Source: Gammaproteobacteria bacterium (ex Lamellibrachia satsuma) (GTDB taxonomy: Bacteria > Pseudomonadota > Gammaproteobacteria > Chromatiales > Chromatiaceae). Taken from it: a stretch of DNA of 64,000 nt. The stretch is from contig CP053680.1 in NCBI GenBank assembly GCA_019623805.1, positions 2,520,001-2,584,000 on the forward strand. The letters run 5' to 3'. Shown here piece by piece: positions 15,699-25,198 of the stretch. The notes beneath the pieces are model-generated. The model was given only the letters and a program-made list of their open reading frames with translations. It was not told the origin of the DNA and made no database searches. The position numbers and the translations under genes are program-made. How positions within the stretch are numbered: position 1 is the first letter of the stretch; each line of letters opens with the position of its first letter.

Positions 15699-17645
15699 AT
15701 GAAACGGCGCGTGACCGAGAGAGTCCTCGCAAGGTTGGCCAGCTGGCCGTCTCTGGAGAAGACGCAGGTAGCAAAGTCGATCTGGTGGGGCTACTTTCCC
15801 GTTGCGCTGGTTGCGATGATAGGCGTGTTGCTGACGCTTGCCGCATTTATACAATCCTTGGGCTGGGAGAGAAGCCAGGTTGAAATCGCATTCCGCGAGG
15901 CAGCCCAGGATCGTATATTGGTAGTCCAGAGGGAGCTCAAGCACTCCCTCGGGATAGTCCAGGATATCGCCAGCTTTTTTGAGGCGTCGGAGGTCGTGGA
16001 CCGCCGGGAGTTCCGTAAATTCGTGGGCCCGCCCCTGAAACGCCAGGCAGGCATCAAGGCCCTGGAGTGGGTGCCCGTGGTGCTCGCCGAGAACCGGTCC
16101 GCCTTCATCAAGGAGGCTCAGCAAAGTTTCCCCCCCTTCCGGATCACGGAGGATGACCTTTCAGGCAAGCTGATCGAGAGCCGCGATCGGCCCATATACT
16201 ATCCTGTCCTCTACATCCAGCCCTACCAGAGCAACAAAGAGGCATTGGGCTTCAACGTGGGCGCCAATCCGATCGTTTCAACCCTGTTGGGGGAGGCGGA
16301 AATCACCCGATCACTCCAGGTCTCTCCCGGTGTCCCTCTCATGGACGAAACCGGTGAGAAGACAGGCGTCATGGTTGCTGTTCCTGTCTTTTTCAAGAAT
16401 GAAAAACAGGAAGATGATCCGGCTCTGACATCCCCTGGGGTCAGAGGATTTGCGATCGGCATTTTCAGTATCGGCGATATTGTCGAGCGGGCTCTGGAGA
16501 GTCTTCGGTCTGGAGGGGTTGATCTTCACTTCTACCAGGGACCCTCGACAGGGGATGGGCAACTGATCTATACCCATCTCTCCCGGATGAGAGAGGGCCG
16601 GGCGCCCGACACCGAGGTCGATACTTCTGATATAACCTACAGTCAAAGGATCTCGGTCGGGACCCAACAGTGGGAGGTGGTGTGCAATCCTGCCGCCGAA
16701 AAATTCCAGGCCGAAACCTGGAGGAGCTGGATCATCCTTTTCGGAGGTATCGCTTTTACCGTCCTGCTTATCACCTACGTGACAACCCTGGTGGGGCGGG
16801 CCAGGCAGGTGCGACTGGAGGTCGAAGAGAGAACGTCACAGTTGTGGGAGGCTGTACAGGCCCTGAACCGGGAAGTGGTTGATCGTAAATCCGCCGAGCA
16901 GGAACTGCAGCACCTGAACGAGACGCTGGAGCATCGTGTCGCCTACCGTACGGCCGAGGCGGAACGAAGGGCTCAGTATCTCGAACAGTTCGCCTATGTG
17001 ACATCTCATGACCTTAAGGCCCCCTTGCGGGCGGTGAGCAACCTCGCTCAGTGGATCCAGGAGGATCTTGCAGACAAACTGGATGATGCATCGAGGGAAC
17101 AGCTCGCCCTGCTCCGCGACCGCGTACGGCGGATGCATGATCTGATCGAAGGACTGTTGGAGTATTCCCGGGTTGGGAAGACAGCTGACTCAGAGAATCA
17201 GGTCGATACCCGGGAGCTGGTCGACGAGATTATCGATTCACTCTCCCCTCCCAAAGGGTTCACGATTAAGATCAAGGGTGAAATGCCGAGCATGTACGTT
17301 GACCGGCTCCAGCTCGGCCAGGTGTTCTCCAACCTGATCAGTAACAGTCTGAAACACCATGGCGGAGATAAGGGAAAGATCCGGCTAAAGGGTGAAAGTT
17401 ATGGAGATGTCTATCAATTCTCCGTGTGCGACGACGGCAAGGGAATAGCGCCGGAATATCACAACAAAGTTTTTATGATGTTTCAGATTCTGGAGTCGAG
17501 TGACTTCGAAAGCAGCACCGGTATCGGCTTGGCGTTGGTCAAGAAGATTGTGGAAGAGCATGGTGGCACAATAAGATTGGAGTCTGCTGTCGGAGAGGGC
17601 GCGTGTTTCTACTTCACCTGGCCGAAGAACCGTTCTTCTGAGTAG
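15699..17645 (+). CDS. CHASE-domain sensor histidine kinase
   Basis: A 648-residue membrane sensor kinase. A first membrane helix lies at ~30-50. A periplasmic CHASE-type domain follows (~75-300; it includes FFEASEVVDRREFRKFV and IKALEWVPVV, typical of CHASE). A second helix is at ~350-370, then a coiled-coil linker and the transmitter module. The phosphorylated His is H437 in SHDLKAPLR. N-box NLISNSLKHHG, G1 DDGKGI and G2 STGIGLALVKKI are complete. No PAS domain is seen. A single-domain response regulator follows 46 bases later and is its likely partner. The ligand is unknown. Confidence 0.9.
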   Translation: MKRRVTERVLARLASWPSLEKTQVAKSIWWGYFPVALVAMIGVLLTLAAFIQSLGWERSQVEIAFREAAQDRILVVQRELKHSLGIVQDIASFFEASEVVDRREFRKFVGPPLKRQAGIKALEWVPVVLAENRSAFIKEAQQSFPPFRITEDDLSGKLIESRDRPIYYPVLYIQPYQSNKEALGFNVGANPIVSTLLGEAEITRSLQVSPGVPLMDETGEKTGVMVAVPVFFKNEKQEDDPALTSPGVRGFAIGIFSIGDIVERALESLRSGGVDLHFYQGPSTGDGQLIYTHLSRMREGRAPDTEVDTSDITYSQRISVGTQQWEVVCNPAAEKFQAETWRSWIILFGGIAFTVLLITYVTTLVGRARQVRLEVEERTSQLWEAVQALNREVVDRKSAEQELQHLNETLEHRVAYRTAEAERRAQYLEQFAYVTSHDLKAPLRAVSNLAQWIQEDLADKLDDASREQLALLRDRVRRMHDLIEGLLEYSRVGKTADSENQVDTRELVDEIIDSLSPPKGFTIKIKGEMPSMYVDRLQLGQVFSNLISNSLKHHGGDKGKIRLKGESYGDVYQFSVCDDGKGIAPEYHNKVFMMFQILESSDFESSTGIGLALVKKIVEEHGGTIRLESAVGEGACFYFTWPKNRSSE

Positions 17646-17691
17646 TGGGGCCGGAAATGAAAACAAGGTATCAGACCGGGAATAGCGAGTT

Positions 17692-18105
17692 ATGTTGAAC
17701 AGAGACGAGACAATATTGCTGATCGAGGACGACAGGGTCGATATCATGACTGTCCAGCGTGCCCTGAAGAAGAACAAAGTCAGCAACCCTCTGCATATCG
17801 CCCGAACCGGCCTGGAAGCACTCAGCATGCTACGAGGAGAGGACGGGTTCGAAAAGATATCGCCACCGCCGGCGCTTATCCTTCTGGATCTCAATCTTCC
17901 GAAGATGAGCGGCATTGAGTTTTTACGTGAGCTGCGTAGCGATCCCGAACTCAAAGAACTTCACATCATCGTTCTGACGTCGTCCAATGAGCCGAAAGAC
18001 CGGGCCGCCGCGTTCGAATACGATGTCGACGACTACATTGTAAAACCCCACTCCTTCGACGAATTCACCCGCGCGATGGCCACGATCCTGGCGCTCTGGG
18101 ACTGA
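17692..18105 (+). CDS. Single-domain response regulator
   Basis: A 137-residue CheY-like receiver with acidic pocket E12-D13-D14, phospho-acceptor D66 (ILLDLNLPKMSG), T96 and K118 (IVKPHS). It has no output domain. It matches the Rcp1-type regulators that pair with phytochrome-like or CHASE kinases. It follows the kinase gene in the same orientation, so it probably relays phosphate to another protein or acts by direct protein interaction. Confidence 0.9.
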   Translation: MLNRDETILLIEDDRVDIMTVQRALKKNKVSNPLHIARTGLEALSMLRGEDGFEKISPPPALILLDLNLPKMSGIEFLRELRSDPELKELHIIVLTSSNEPKDRAAAFEYDVDDYIVKPHSFDEFTRAMATILALWD

Positions 18106-18331
18106 ACATACCAGCCTATATCGCAGTTGGTTATTGATGGCCAACCAGGTCCGGGTTCTGCGAAGTCAACTCTTCTTAGACCTTGTCATGGGTCTGGAGT
18201 GATCTTCCTGGACACATCGGTGGGGTGAATCCTGCATAGAGCGTAAGGCATTGCCGTTGAAAATTCGCAAGGCACTGTTCCCATCGGATTGGTAGCCTTG
18301 ATCGCCACTGTTTTCTATTAGGGCGTTGATT

Positions 18332-18748
18332 ATGGATCGTGGAACCAGAAACTATGCGATAGGTCTTGGTATCTTTGTGCTGGGGTTACTGGTGCTTTTT
18401 CTTTACGAGGATCCCAAGGCTTCCGACCTGAATGATCTGCTGGAGGCAGAAGCGGAGATTACAGCGTTTCCTTATGCCTTTCGTGTGTTGCGCATCAGCA
18501 ATGGCATTGCGGTGATGAGCTCACCAAGATCCACGGAGGTGCCGGTGGCGCGGGTGCTGGGTATCCTCTTTCCTCGGGTGGCGGGAAAAAACCCCGCCAG
18601 TGCTGAATTTCAGAAGGCTCAGAAAAATCTGGCCAAGGTGCAGACCAGGGCGCGGGATCTGGTCGTTGCCGATCCTGAGATCAAACGCGTACACTGGGAG
18701 TTGGACCGTGCCTGGCTGTCGGGGCATGGCGTTATAGTGTCTCCTTAA
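18332..18748 (+). CDS. Hypothetical protein with one membrane anchor
   Basis: A 138-residue protein with an N-terminal hydrophobic helix (~8-24) and a soluble domain rich in charged residues. I do not recognise a family. I start at the ATG at 18332; a TTG six bases earlier is in frame. It lies upstream of glnE, separated by a palindromic repeat, so it is probably not in the same transcript. Confidence 0.6.
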   Translation: MDRGTRNYAIGLGIFVLGLLVLFLYEDPKASDLNDLLEAEAEITAFPYAFRVLRISNGIAVMSSPRSTEVPVARVLGILFPRVAGKNPASAEFQKAQKNLAKVQTRARDLVVADPEIKRVHWELDRAWLSGHGVIVSP

Positions 18749-18773
18749 GGAACTACTGAATTAAGCCGACTAT

Positions 18774-18862
18774 TGTCATCTCGACCGCAGGGAGAGATCT
18801 CAAACCACCACAATGTCAATGAGCTACGTAGCCTGAGATTTCTCGCTATGCTCGAAATGACA
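18774..18862. repeat. Dispersed palindromic repeat, family A copy 2
   Basis: Same family as the element at 7270-7359: outer arms 18774-18802 and 18834-18862 share the TGTCATCTCGACCG and CGAAATGACA ends. The two arms of this copy have diverged more from each other. It sits between the hypothetical gene and glnE. Confidence 0.8.
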
Positions 18863-18955
18863 TCCATTCTGCGCTTCCTTAACCCTTCTCTCTTCTCGCC
18901 TTTGTGCCCGGCGGCGTTACAATAGCGACCGTGATCGAAAAGCCAGGAGTCTACG

Positions 18956-21814
18956 ATGGATGCGCCTTCCCCGGAAATACTACAGCAGCAGGTCGAGTCC
19001 GACTGGCAGAGGTGGCTGGAACAGGTTGGCGGGAAGGGGGCTGAGATTGCGGCGGATGCCGAGTTTCTCGCCGCGTTGAAGTCGGTCTGGGAGGCGAGCC
19101 AGTACGTTTTACAGAGCTGCTTGCGGGATGAGAATCTGCTGTCCTCGCTCTACACCGAAGGTGATCTGACACGCAGTTTTGCCGATGGCGAGATGGCCGG
19201 CAAGCTCAGTGAAGCCTTGCGGGATGTTTCTGATGAACCCACCCTGCACAAGTGCCTGCGGTTATTTCGCCGTGTTCAGATGGTACGCATCATCTGGCGC
19301 GATATCGCTGGCTGGGCGCCACTTGCAGAGACATTGGAAGACCTGTCGGCCCTTGCCGATGCCGCCATCGATCTTACCCTCTCGCTGCTCTATGAATGGA
19401 CCTGCACCGAGATGGGGACGCCGCGCAACGAAGCGGGCGAGGCTCAACCGCTGGTGGTTCTCGGCATGGGCAAACTGGGGGCGCGGGAACTCAATCTCTC
19501 ATCCGATATCGACCTGATCTTCTGCTATCCGGAGATGGGGCAGACCGATGGCGGCCGCTTCCAGACCAACGAGCAGTTCTTTATCCGTCTCTGCCAGCGT
19601 CTGGTACAGGCGCTTGATAACGTCAACGCGGATGGTTTTGTTTTTCGGGTCGATACCCGTTTGCGCCCCTTCGGCAGTGCCGGCCCCCTTGCCATGAGTT
19701 TCGATGCCCTGGAGGGTTACTACGAGTCCCAGGCGCGGGAGTGGGAGCGTTACGCCATGATCAAGGCACGGGTGGTGGCAGGTGACCTTGTGGCTGGTGA
19801 GCGGTTGATTGCGATGTTGCGTCCTTTCGTCTACCGGCGCTATCTGGACTTCGGAGTCATCGAATCCCTGCGCGAGATGAAGATACTGATCAGCCGGGAA
19901 CTGCATAAGAAAGGGATGGACGCCAATGTCAAACTCGGTCAGGGGGGTATCCGGGAGATCGAATTCATTGGCCAGGCCTTCCAGCTGATCCGTGGTGGCC
20001 GGGATGTGGATCTACAGATCCGCCCCATCCTGCCGGTGCTGCAATTGCTGGCAGAGCGGGACCATCTGCCCGAATATGTGGTGGGTGAATTGGCGGAAGC
20101 CTATGAATTCCTGCGTTTGGTGGAGAATCGCATCCAGGCCTGGGCTGATCGACAAAGCCATCTCCTGCCGACAGATGATGCCGGCAGATTGCGTTTGGCC
20201 CGGGCGATGAATTTTGCGGACTGGGCAGCGTTTGAGACAGAACTCTCCAGCCATCGTCAGCGGGTGCAGGGCCATTTCGACATGGTGTTTGCCGCCCCTC
20301 AGACGGATGGCGACGAAGATGCGCAGCTGTTGATTGGGGTCTGGAAAGATACGCTGGATGAGGCCGATGCTGTCGCGGCGCTGGAGGAGGCCGGTTTCGA
20401 GGACGGAAGCAAGGCGCTGGAGAGGATCGCCCTGTTTCGCGGTTGTCATGGTTGCAGAAGCATGGGCGCCAGGGGGTTGGAGCGCATCGATCGTTTGATG
20501 CCGCTGCTGCTCGAAGCGGTGGGAAGTATCGATCAATCCGACGTGGCGCTGGAGCCTGTGCTCGGCCTGTTGGAATCGATCGTGCGGCGGACCGCCTACA
20601 TCGCCCTGCTGGTCGAGAGTCCTATCGTGCTCTCCCAGCTGGTGCATCTCAGTGGAATCAGTCCCTGGATCGCCAAGCTGCTGACCCGTCATCCCATCCT
20701 GTTGGATGAACTGCTCGATCCCCGCCGTCTCTACTCGCCTTTGAAACAGCAGGAGTTGATGACCGAACTCAACACCTTGCTAGGAGGGTTGGACGAGGAC
20801 GATTTGGAGCAGCAGATGGATCGTCTGCGCCAGTTTGCCCAGAGTAATAAGCTGCGGGTGGCGGCTGCGGATATCACCGGCCGTATTCCGCTGATGGTGG
20901 TCAGCGACTACCTGAGTGCCATTGCCGAGACCGTGGTGGCAAAGGTGATCGAGCTGGCCTGGCACTATACGGTGCAGCGGTATGGTCGCCCGGCGGGGCT
21001 GGAGGCCGATGAGACTGGTTTTGCCGTGGTGGGTTACGGCAAGCTGGGGGGCATCGAGCTGGGTTACGGCTCGGATCTGGATATGGTCTTTCTGCACGGC
21101 ATCGATGATACGCATGCCATGACCGACGGCGAGAGTCCCATCTCGGTGGATCTTTTCTTCGCCCGCCTGGCTCAGCGCATCATTTCACTCTTCACCACCC
21201 TGACACCGTTGGGTATCCTCTACGAGGTGGATATGCGGCTGCGGCCGAATGGTAACTCCGGCATGATGGTCAGCTCCATGAATACCTTTGAGGCCTATCA
21301 GCAAGAGAGCGCCTGGGTCTGGGAGCATCAGGCATTGATCCGGGCGCGGGTGGTTGCAGGGGACGTTAAGGTGAAAGCGCGTTTCGAGGCGGTGCGAAGG
21401 GATATCCTCAACCAGGTGCAAGATATGGAGGTTTTGCGTGCCGAAGTGGTAAAGATGCGCGAGAAGATGCGGGATAATCTGGATAAAAGTGGCAAGGGTC
21501 GCTTCGACCTGAAGCAGGGGGTCGGCGGTATCGTCGACATCGAATTTATGGTTCAATACGCGGTCCTGCGATGGGTGCGCGACTACCCGGACCTGCTGGC
21601 CTGGACGGACAATGTCCGTCTGCTGGGGAGCCTCTCCCGGCTGGGTTTGCTGGGGGGCGGTGCTGCCGAAAAGCTGGCGGAGGCCTACCGGATGTTTCGT
21701 GCCAGATACCACCGCAATGCATTGATGGATCAGCCCGCCCTGATTGCCGATGATGAGCTGCTGGGTGAACGTGCGCTGGTGAAGGAGACCTGGTTTTCCC
21801 TGATGCAGGGCTGA
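18956..21814 (+). CDS. glnE: Bifunctional glutamine synthetase adenylyltransferase/deadenylase
   Basis: A 952-residue protein, the usual GlnE length. It has two nucleotidyltransferase domains with metal-binding Asp motifs. The N-terminal (deadenylating) one is GMGKLGARELNLSSDIDL and the C-terminal (adenylylating) one is GYGKLGGIELGYGSDLDM. Each is followed by a DTRLRP / DMRLRP segment and a helical four-helix-bundle domain (KLGQGGIREIEF, KQGVGGIVDIEF). It adenylylates and deadenylylates glutamine synthetase in response to PII and glutamine in the cytoplasm, and so adjusts ammonium assimilation. Confidence 0.97.
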   Translation: MDAPSPEILQQQVESDWQRWLEQVGGKGAEIAADAEFLAALKSVWEASQYVLQSCLRDENLLSSLYTEGDLTRSFADGEMAGKLSEALRDVSDEPTLHKCLRLFRRVQMVRIIWRDIAGWAPLAETLEDLSALADAAIDLTLSLLYEWTCTEMGTPRNEAGEAQPLVVLGMGKLGARELNLSSDIDLIFCYPEMGQTDGGRFQTNEQFFIRLCQRLVQALDNVNADGFVFRVDTRLRPFGSAGPLAMSFDALEGYYESQAREWERYAMIKARVVAGDLVAGERLIAMLRPFVYRRYLDFGVIESLREMKILISRELHKKGMDANVKLGQGGIREIEFIGQAFQLIRGGRDVDLQIRPILPVLQLLAERDHLPEYVVGELAEAYEFLRLVENRIQAWADRQSHLLPTDDAGRLRLARAMNFADWAAFETELSSHRQRVQGHFDMVFAAPQTDGDEDAQLLIGVWKDTLDEADAVAALEEAGFEDGSKALERIALFRGCHGCRSMGARGLERIDRLMPLLLEAVGSIDQSDVALEPVLGLLESIVRRTAYIALLVESPIVLSQLVHLSGISPWIAKLLTRHPILLDELLDPRRLYSPLKQQELMTELNTLLGGLDEDDLEQQMDRLRQFAQSNKLRVAAADITGRIPLMVVSDYLSAIAETVVAKVIELAWHYTVQRYGRPAGLEADETGFAVVGYGKLGGIELGYGSDLDMVFLHGIDDTHAMTDGESPISVDLFFARLAQRIISLFTTLTPLGILYEVDMRLRPNGNSGMMVSSMNTFEAYQQESAWVWEHQALIRARVVAGDVKVKARFEAVRRDILNQVQDMEVLRAEVVKMREKMRDNLDKSGKGRFDLKQGVGGIVDIEFMVQYAVLRWVRDYPDLLAWTDNVRLLGSLSRLGLLGGGAAEKLAEAYRMFRARYHRNALMDQPALIADDELLGERALVKETWFSLMQG

Positions 21815-21855
21815 GTCAAATGCATTGATGGCGGCGGGGTCTGGAACCAATAGAG

Positions 21856-21876
21856 GTAGGGTGCGCTGCGCGCACC
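21856..21876. repeat. Short dispersed palindrome, family B copy 1
   Basis: A 21-base unit starting GTAGGGTGCGC and ending GCGCACC, related to 28993-29013 and to both arms at 55398-55457. It lies in the glnE-ilvE gap. Its nature (remnant or REP-like unit) cannot be decided from single copies. Confidence 0.7.
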
Positions 21877-21922
21877 ATGACGCTCCGCCCCCAATAAACT
21901 AAATTGAATTGAGAGACGAACA

Positions 21923-22849
21923 ATGATGTCGACAATGGCGGATCACGACGGAGTCATCTGGCTGGATGGCGAGATGGTGCCCTGGCGCGAAGCCAAGATC
22001 CATGTGCTCACCCATACCCTCCACTACGGGATGGGGGTATTCGAAGGGGTGCGCGCCTATCATGCCGAACAGGGGACGTCGATATTCCGCTTGCAGGATC
22101 ATACCGACCGGCTGTTCAACTCCGCCCATATCCTCGGCATGCCGATGCCCTTTGATCGTGACACTCTCAACGCGGCCCAGCGGGCAGTGGTGCGTGAAAA
22201 CAATCTGGATTCTGCCTACCTCCGGCCCATGTGCTTTTACGGTTGCGAGGGTATGGGGCTGCGCGCCGACAATCTCAAGGTTCACGTCATGGCGGCGGCC
22301 TGGGAGTGGGGCGCCTATCTGGGGGATGACGGCATCAACAAGGGCATCCGTATTCGCGTCAGCTCCTTCACCCGTCACCATGTCAACGCCACCATGTGCC
22401 GCGCCAAGGCCAACGGCAACTATATGAACTCCATGATGGCACTGCAGGAGGCGCTGCATGACGGCTACGATGAGGCATTGCTGTTGGATGCCAACGGTTT
22501 TGTCATGGAGGGAAGCGGCGAGAACATCTTCATCGTCCGTGACGGGGTGATCTACACGCCGGACCTGACCTCCGCCCTGGATGGCATCACCCGTCGCACG
22601 GTGATGAGTCTGGCGCAGGAGCTGGATATTCCGGTGGTCGAAAAGCGTATTACCCGCGATGAAGTCTATATTGCCGACGAGGCCTTCTTTACCGGCACGG
22701 CTGCGGAGGTCACGCCGATTCGGGAGGTGGATAACCGGGCCATCGGCAGCGGCAGTCGCGGACCGATTACCGAGAAGTTGCAGACGATGTATTTCGACCA
22801 GGTACATGGCCGCCGGGAACAGAACCCGGAGTGGCTGTCACTGGTATAA
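21923..22849 (+). CDS. ilvE: Branched-chain amino acid aminotransferase
   Basis: A 308-residue fold-type IV PLP aminotransferase that makes Leu, Ile and Val from their 2-oxo acids. Family features: IWLDGEMVPWREAKIHVLTHTLHYGMGVFEG is read in order near the start, the Schiff-base lysine is in RAKANGNYMNS, and the PLP-binding segment VMEGSGENIF is followed by GITRRTV. The length matches IlvE (about 305-309). The first of two adjacent ATGs is used. A small zinc-ribbon gene follows by 51 bases. Confidence 0.95.
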   Translation: MMSTMADHDGVIWLDGEMVPWREAKIHVLTHTLHYGMGVFEGVRAYHAEQGTSIFRLQDHTDRLFNSAHILGMPMPFDRDTLNAAQRAVVRENNLDSAYLRPMCFYGCEGMGLRADNLKVHVMAAAWEWGAYLGDDGINKGIRIRVSSFTRHHVNATMCRAKANGNYMNSMMALQEALHDGYDEALLLDANGFVMEGSGENIFIVRDGVIYTPDLTSALDGITRRTVMSLAQELDIPVVEKRITRDEVYIADEAFFTGTAAEVTPIREVDNRAIGSGSRGPITEKLQTMYFDQVHGRREQNPEWLSLV

Positions 22850-22900
22850 TTCCGCTCAATCTATAATGACCCGCGAGGGTGGCCGCAGGAGAGTAAGCCC

Positions 22901-23089
22901 ATGACACAAGCAAGTACCCAGTCCTATGGACAGGAAGTGATCAAGGTATCGCGCAACGATCTGCCGTTGAGCTGCCCCCGTACCAGTGATGCTGTTGCAA
23001 GCATGCACCCAAAGGTATTCCTGCCCATCGAAAAAACCGGTAGTGCGGTCTGTCCCTATTGTGGCGCGCACTATCAATTGACTGACTGA
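22901..23089 (+). CDS. Small zinc-finger (CHCC type) protein
   Basis: A 62-residue protein with one Cys in LSCPR, a His in MHPKVFLPI and CPYC at the end, matching the zf-CHCC family. Homologues are found beside ilvE and heptosyltransferase genes in many gammaproteobacteria and are related to a mitochondrial complex I assembly/subunit family (NDUFS6). The bacterial role is not established. Confidence 0.85.
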   Translation: MTQASTQSYGQEVIKVSRNDLPLSCPRTSDAVASMHPKVFLPIEKTGSAVCPYCGAHYQLTD

Positions 23090-23105
23090 TCCCGCCGCGT
23101 TTCCG

Positions 23106-24137
23106 TTGGGTTCAGCCCACTCCCCCTCTGCCCGCTTACTTGTGGTCGGCCCGTCCTGGGCCGGCGACATGGTTATGGCGCAGAGCCTGTTCAAGGCGCT
23201 GAAACAGCGCTCCCCATCTGTTGCGATCGACGTGCTTGCGTCCGCCTGGAGCCGTCCACTGCTTTCGCGTATGCCCGAGGTCGATGAAGCGATCGACATG
23301 CCCGTCGGGCATGGACGCCTGGGGTTGATGGATCGCTGGCGCCTGGGTCGTGTCTTGCGTGGGCGCTATGGACAGGCGATCCTGTTGCCCAATTCACTTA
23401 AATCCGCGCTGGTGCCGTTTTTTGCCCGTATCCCGCAACGTACCGGCTGGTTGGGAGAGATGCGCTACGGTCTGCTGAATGATTTTCGCAAACTCGACAA
23501 GCAGCATCTGACCATGACCGTGCAGCGGTTTGTTGCGCTGGCCTTTCCCGCAGATGAATCCGCTCTGCCGGAGATACCTCCCCCGGCGCTGGAGGTTCTG
23601 GAGGCGGACGCCCGGCAGGCGATGTTGGATCTCGGTCTACAGAAGGGCACACGCCCGCTGCTGGCACTCTGCCCAGGGGCGGAGTTCGGCCCCTCAAAGC
23701 GCTGGCCCGAGGGTAATTATGGTGAGCTGGCAAGGCAGCGGATCGAGTCAGGTTGGGATGTCTGGCTGTTCGGTTCCGAAAAAGACCGGCCGGTGTGTGA
23801 AGCGGTCAACCGGGTGGCGGAGGGTCGCTGTGTCGACCTGAGTGGCCGCACCCGTCTTGCACAGGCGGTGGATCTGCTTTCACTGGCTGATGCGGTAGTG
23901 AGTAATGACTCCGGCCTGATGCATGTTGCCGCTGCGCTCAACCGGCGGCTGGTGGCGGTCTATGGTTCCACTGATCCTGGTTTTACCCCGCCGTTGAACA
24001 GGCGCTCACAGATCGTTCGTCTGGGACTCGACTGCAGCCCCTGTTTCAAACGGGAGTGTCCCCTGGGGCATCTTGATTGTCTGCAGAAGATGCCGGTGGA
24101 GATGGTCTCCAAGGCGCTGGACGGGTTGCCCCAATGA
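23106..24137 (+). CDS. waaF: ADP-heptose:LPS heptosyltransferase II
   Basis: A ~343-residue GT9 glycosyltransferase that adds the second L-glycero-D-manno-heptose to the LPS inner core at the cytoplasmic face. Diagnostic segments are VVGPSWAGDMVMAQSL at the start, LCPGAEFGPSKRWPEG and VSNDSGLMHVAAAL. The C-terminus carries a Cys pair (CSPCFKRECPLGH). The start is uncertain: no ATG precedes the conserved motif, and the TTG at 23106 is the earliest plausible codon. The stop overlaps the waaC start by 4 bases. Confidence 0.93.
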   Translation: MGSAHSPSARLLVVGPSWAGDMVMAQSLFKALKQRSPSVAIDVLASAWSRPLLSRMPEVDEAIDMPVGHGRLGLMDRWRLGRVLRGRYGQAILLPNSLKSALVPFFARIPQRTGWLGEMRYGLLNDFRKLDKQHLTMTVQRFVALAFPADESALPEIPPPALEVLEADARQAMLDLGLQKGTRPLLALCPGAEFGPSKRWPEGNYGELARQRIESGWDVWLFGSEKDRPVCEAVNRVAEGRCVDLSGRTRLAQAVDLLSLADAVVSNDSGLMHVAAALNRRLVAVYGSTDPGFTPPLNRRSQIVRLGLDCSPCFKRECPLGHLDCLQKMPVEMVSKALDGLPQ

Positions 24138-25198
24138 GGGTGCTGGTAATCAAAACCTCCTCTCTGGGAGACGTGGTCCATACACTGCCTGCATTGACGG
24201 ATGCGGCGGCCGCACTGTCGGATATCCGCTTCGATTGGGTGGTGGAGGAGGCCTTTGCCGAAATTCCTGCATGGCATCCGGCGGTGGACAAAGTGATGTC
24301 CGTGGCCATGCGCCGCTGGCGTCGATCGGTGGTGAAGACCTGGCGCAGCGGAGAGTGGCGAGCCTTCAAATCGGCAGTCAGGGCGCGGCGTTACGATGCG
24401 GTGATCGATGCACAGGGCCTGCTGAAGAGCGCCTTCATTTCGGTAAAAACTCACGGCCCAAGGTTTGGCCTGGATCAGAGTTCGGCCCGGGAACCACTGG
24501 CGGCGCTAGCTTACTCCCATCCGCTCTATATCCCCAAGGGATTACATGCGATTACCCGGGTGCGCCAGCTGTTCGCCCATGCGCTGGGTTATCCCATGCC
24601 GGGGTCTGATCCGGATTACGGCATCGACGGCGGGCGTTTTCAACAGCAGCTGACGGATGAACCCTATCTGCTGCTTCTGCATGGAACGACCTGGCAGAGC
24701 AAACACTATCCGGAGCAGGATTGGAGGTCGCTGATCCGACTTGCCGGTATTGCCGGGTTGAAGGTCTTTCTGCCTTGGGGGAGTGATGTGGAAAGGCAAC
24801 GGGCAGAGCGGCTCTCTGAAGATATGGGCAATGCAGAACTGCTGCCAAAACTCGATCTTGCAGGGCTTGCCGGTGTGATTGCCGGTGCGCGTGGTGTCGC
24901 CGCAGTGGATACCGGTCTGGCGCATCTGACTGGCGCACTTGGTGTTCCCGCTGTCATTCTCTACGGCCCCACCCGACCTTCACTCACGGGCGTAGTTGGA
25001 GAATCCCAGGTAAATCTTGAAGTCGATTTCGATTGCGCCCCCTGTTTGAAACGGACATGTGTTTATGCTGAGGCGGCTGGGGGAGATCCGGTCTGTTTTG
25101 ATTCGTTGGCGCCCGAGACGGTCTTTTCCCGTCTTGCGCAGTTGATGTCAGAGGATGCTCAGATGGAGACCAGCAGCAGGAGTCATTATGAAGATTAG
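24134..25198 (+). CDS. waaC: ADP-heptose:LPS heptosyltransferase I
   Basis: A 354-residue GT9 enzyme that adds the first heptose onto Kdo. It begins MRVLVIKTSSLGDVVHTLPA, the WaaC signature, and has DAQGLLKSAF, LLLHGTTWQSKHYP and AAVDTGLAHLTGALG. The ATG overlaps the waaF stop. An upstream in-frame extension only reads waaF out of frame. It overlaps the next glycosyltransferase by 11 bases, so the LPS genes form one operon. Confidence 0.94.
   Translation: MRVLVIKTSSLGDVVHTLPALTDAAAALSDIRFDWVVEEAFAEIPAWHPAVDKVMSVAMRRWRRSVVKTWRSGEWRAFKSAVRARRYDAVIDAQGLLKSAFISVKTHGPRFGLDQSSAREPLAALAYSHPLYIPKGLHAITRVRQLFAHALGYPMPGSDPDYGIDGGRFQQQLTDEPYLLLLHGTTWQSKHYPEQDWRSLIRLAGIAGLKVFLPWGSDVERQRAERLSEDMGNAELLPKLDLAGLAGVIAGARGVAAVDTGLAHLTGALGVPAVILYGPTRPSLTGVVGESQVNLEVDFDCAPCLKRTCVYAEAAGGDPVCFDSLAPETVFSRLAQLMSEDAQMETSSRSHYED

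Noticed and set aside
18106..18331. Small gene or RNA between the response regulator and the 138-aa protein
   Set aside because: No open frame with a ribosome site and no strong hairpin; I see nothing to annotate there.
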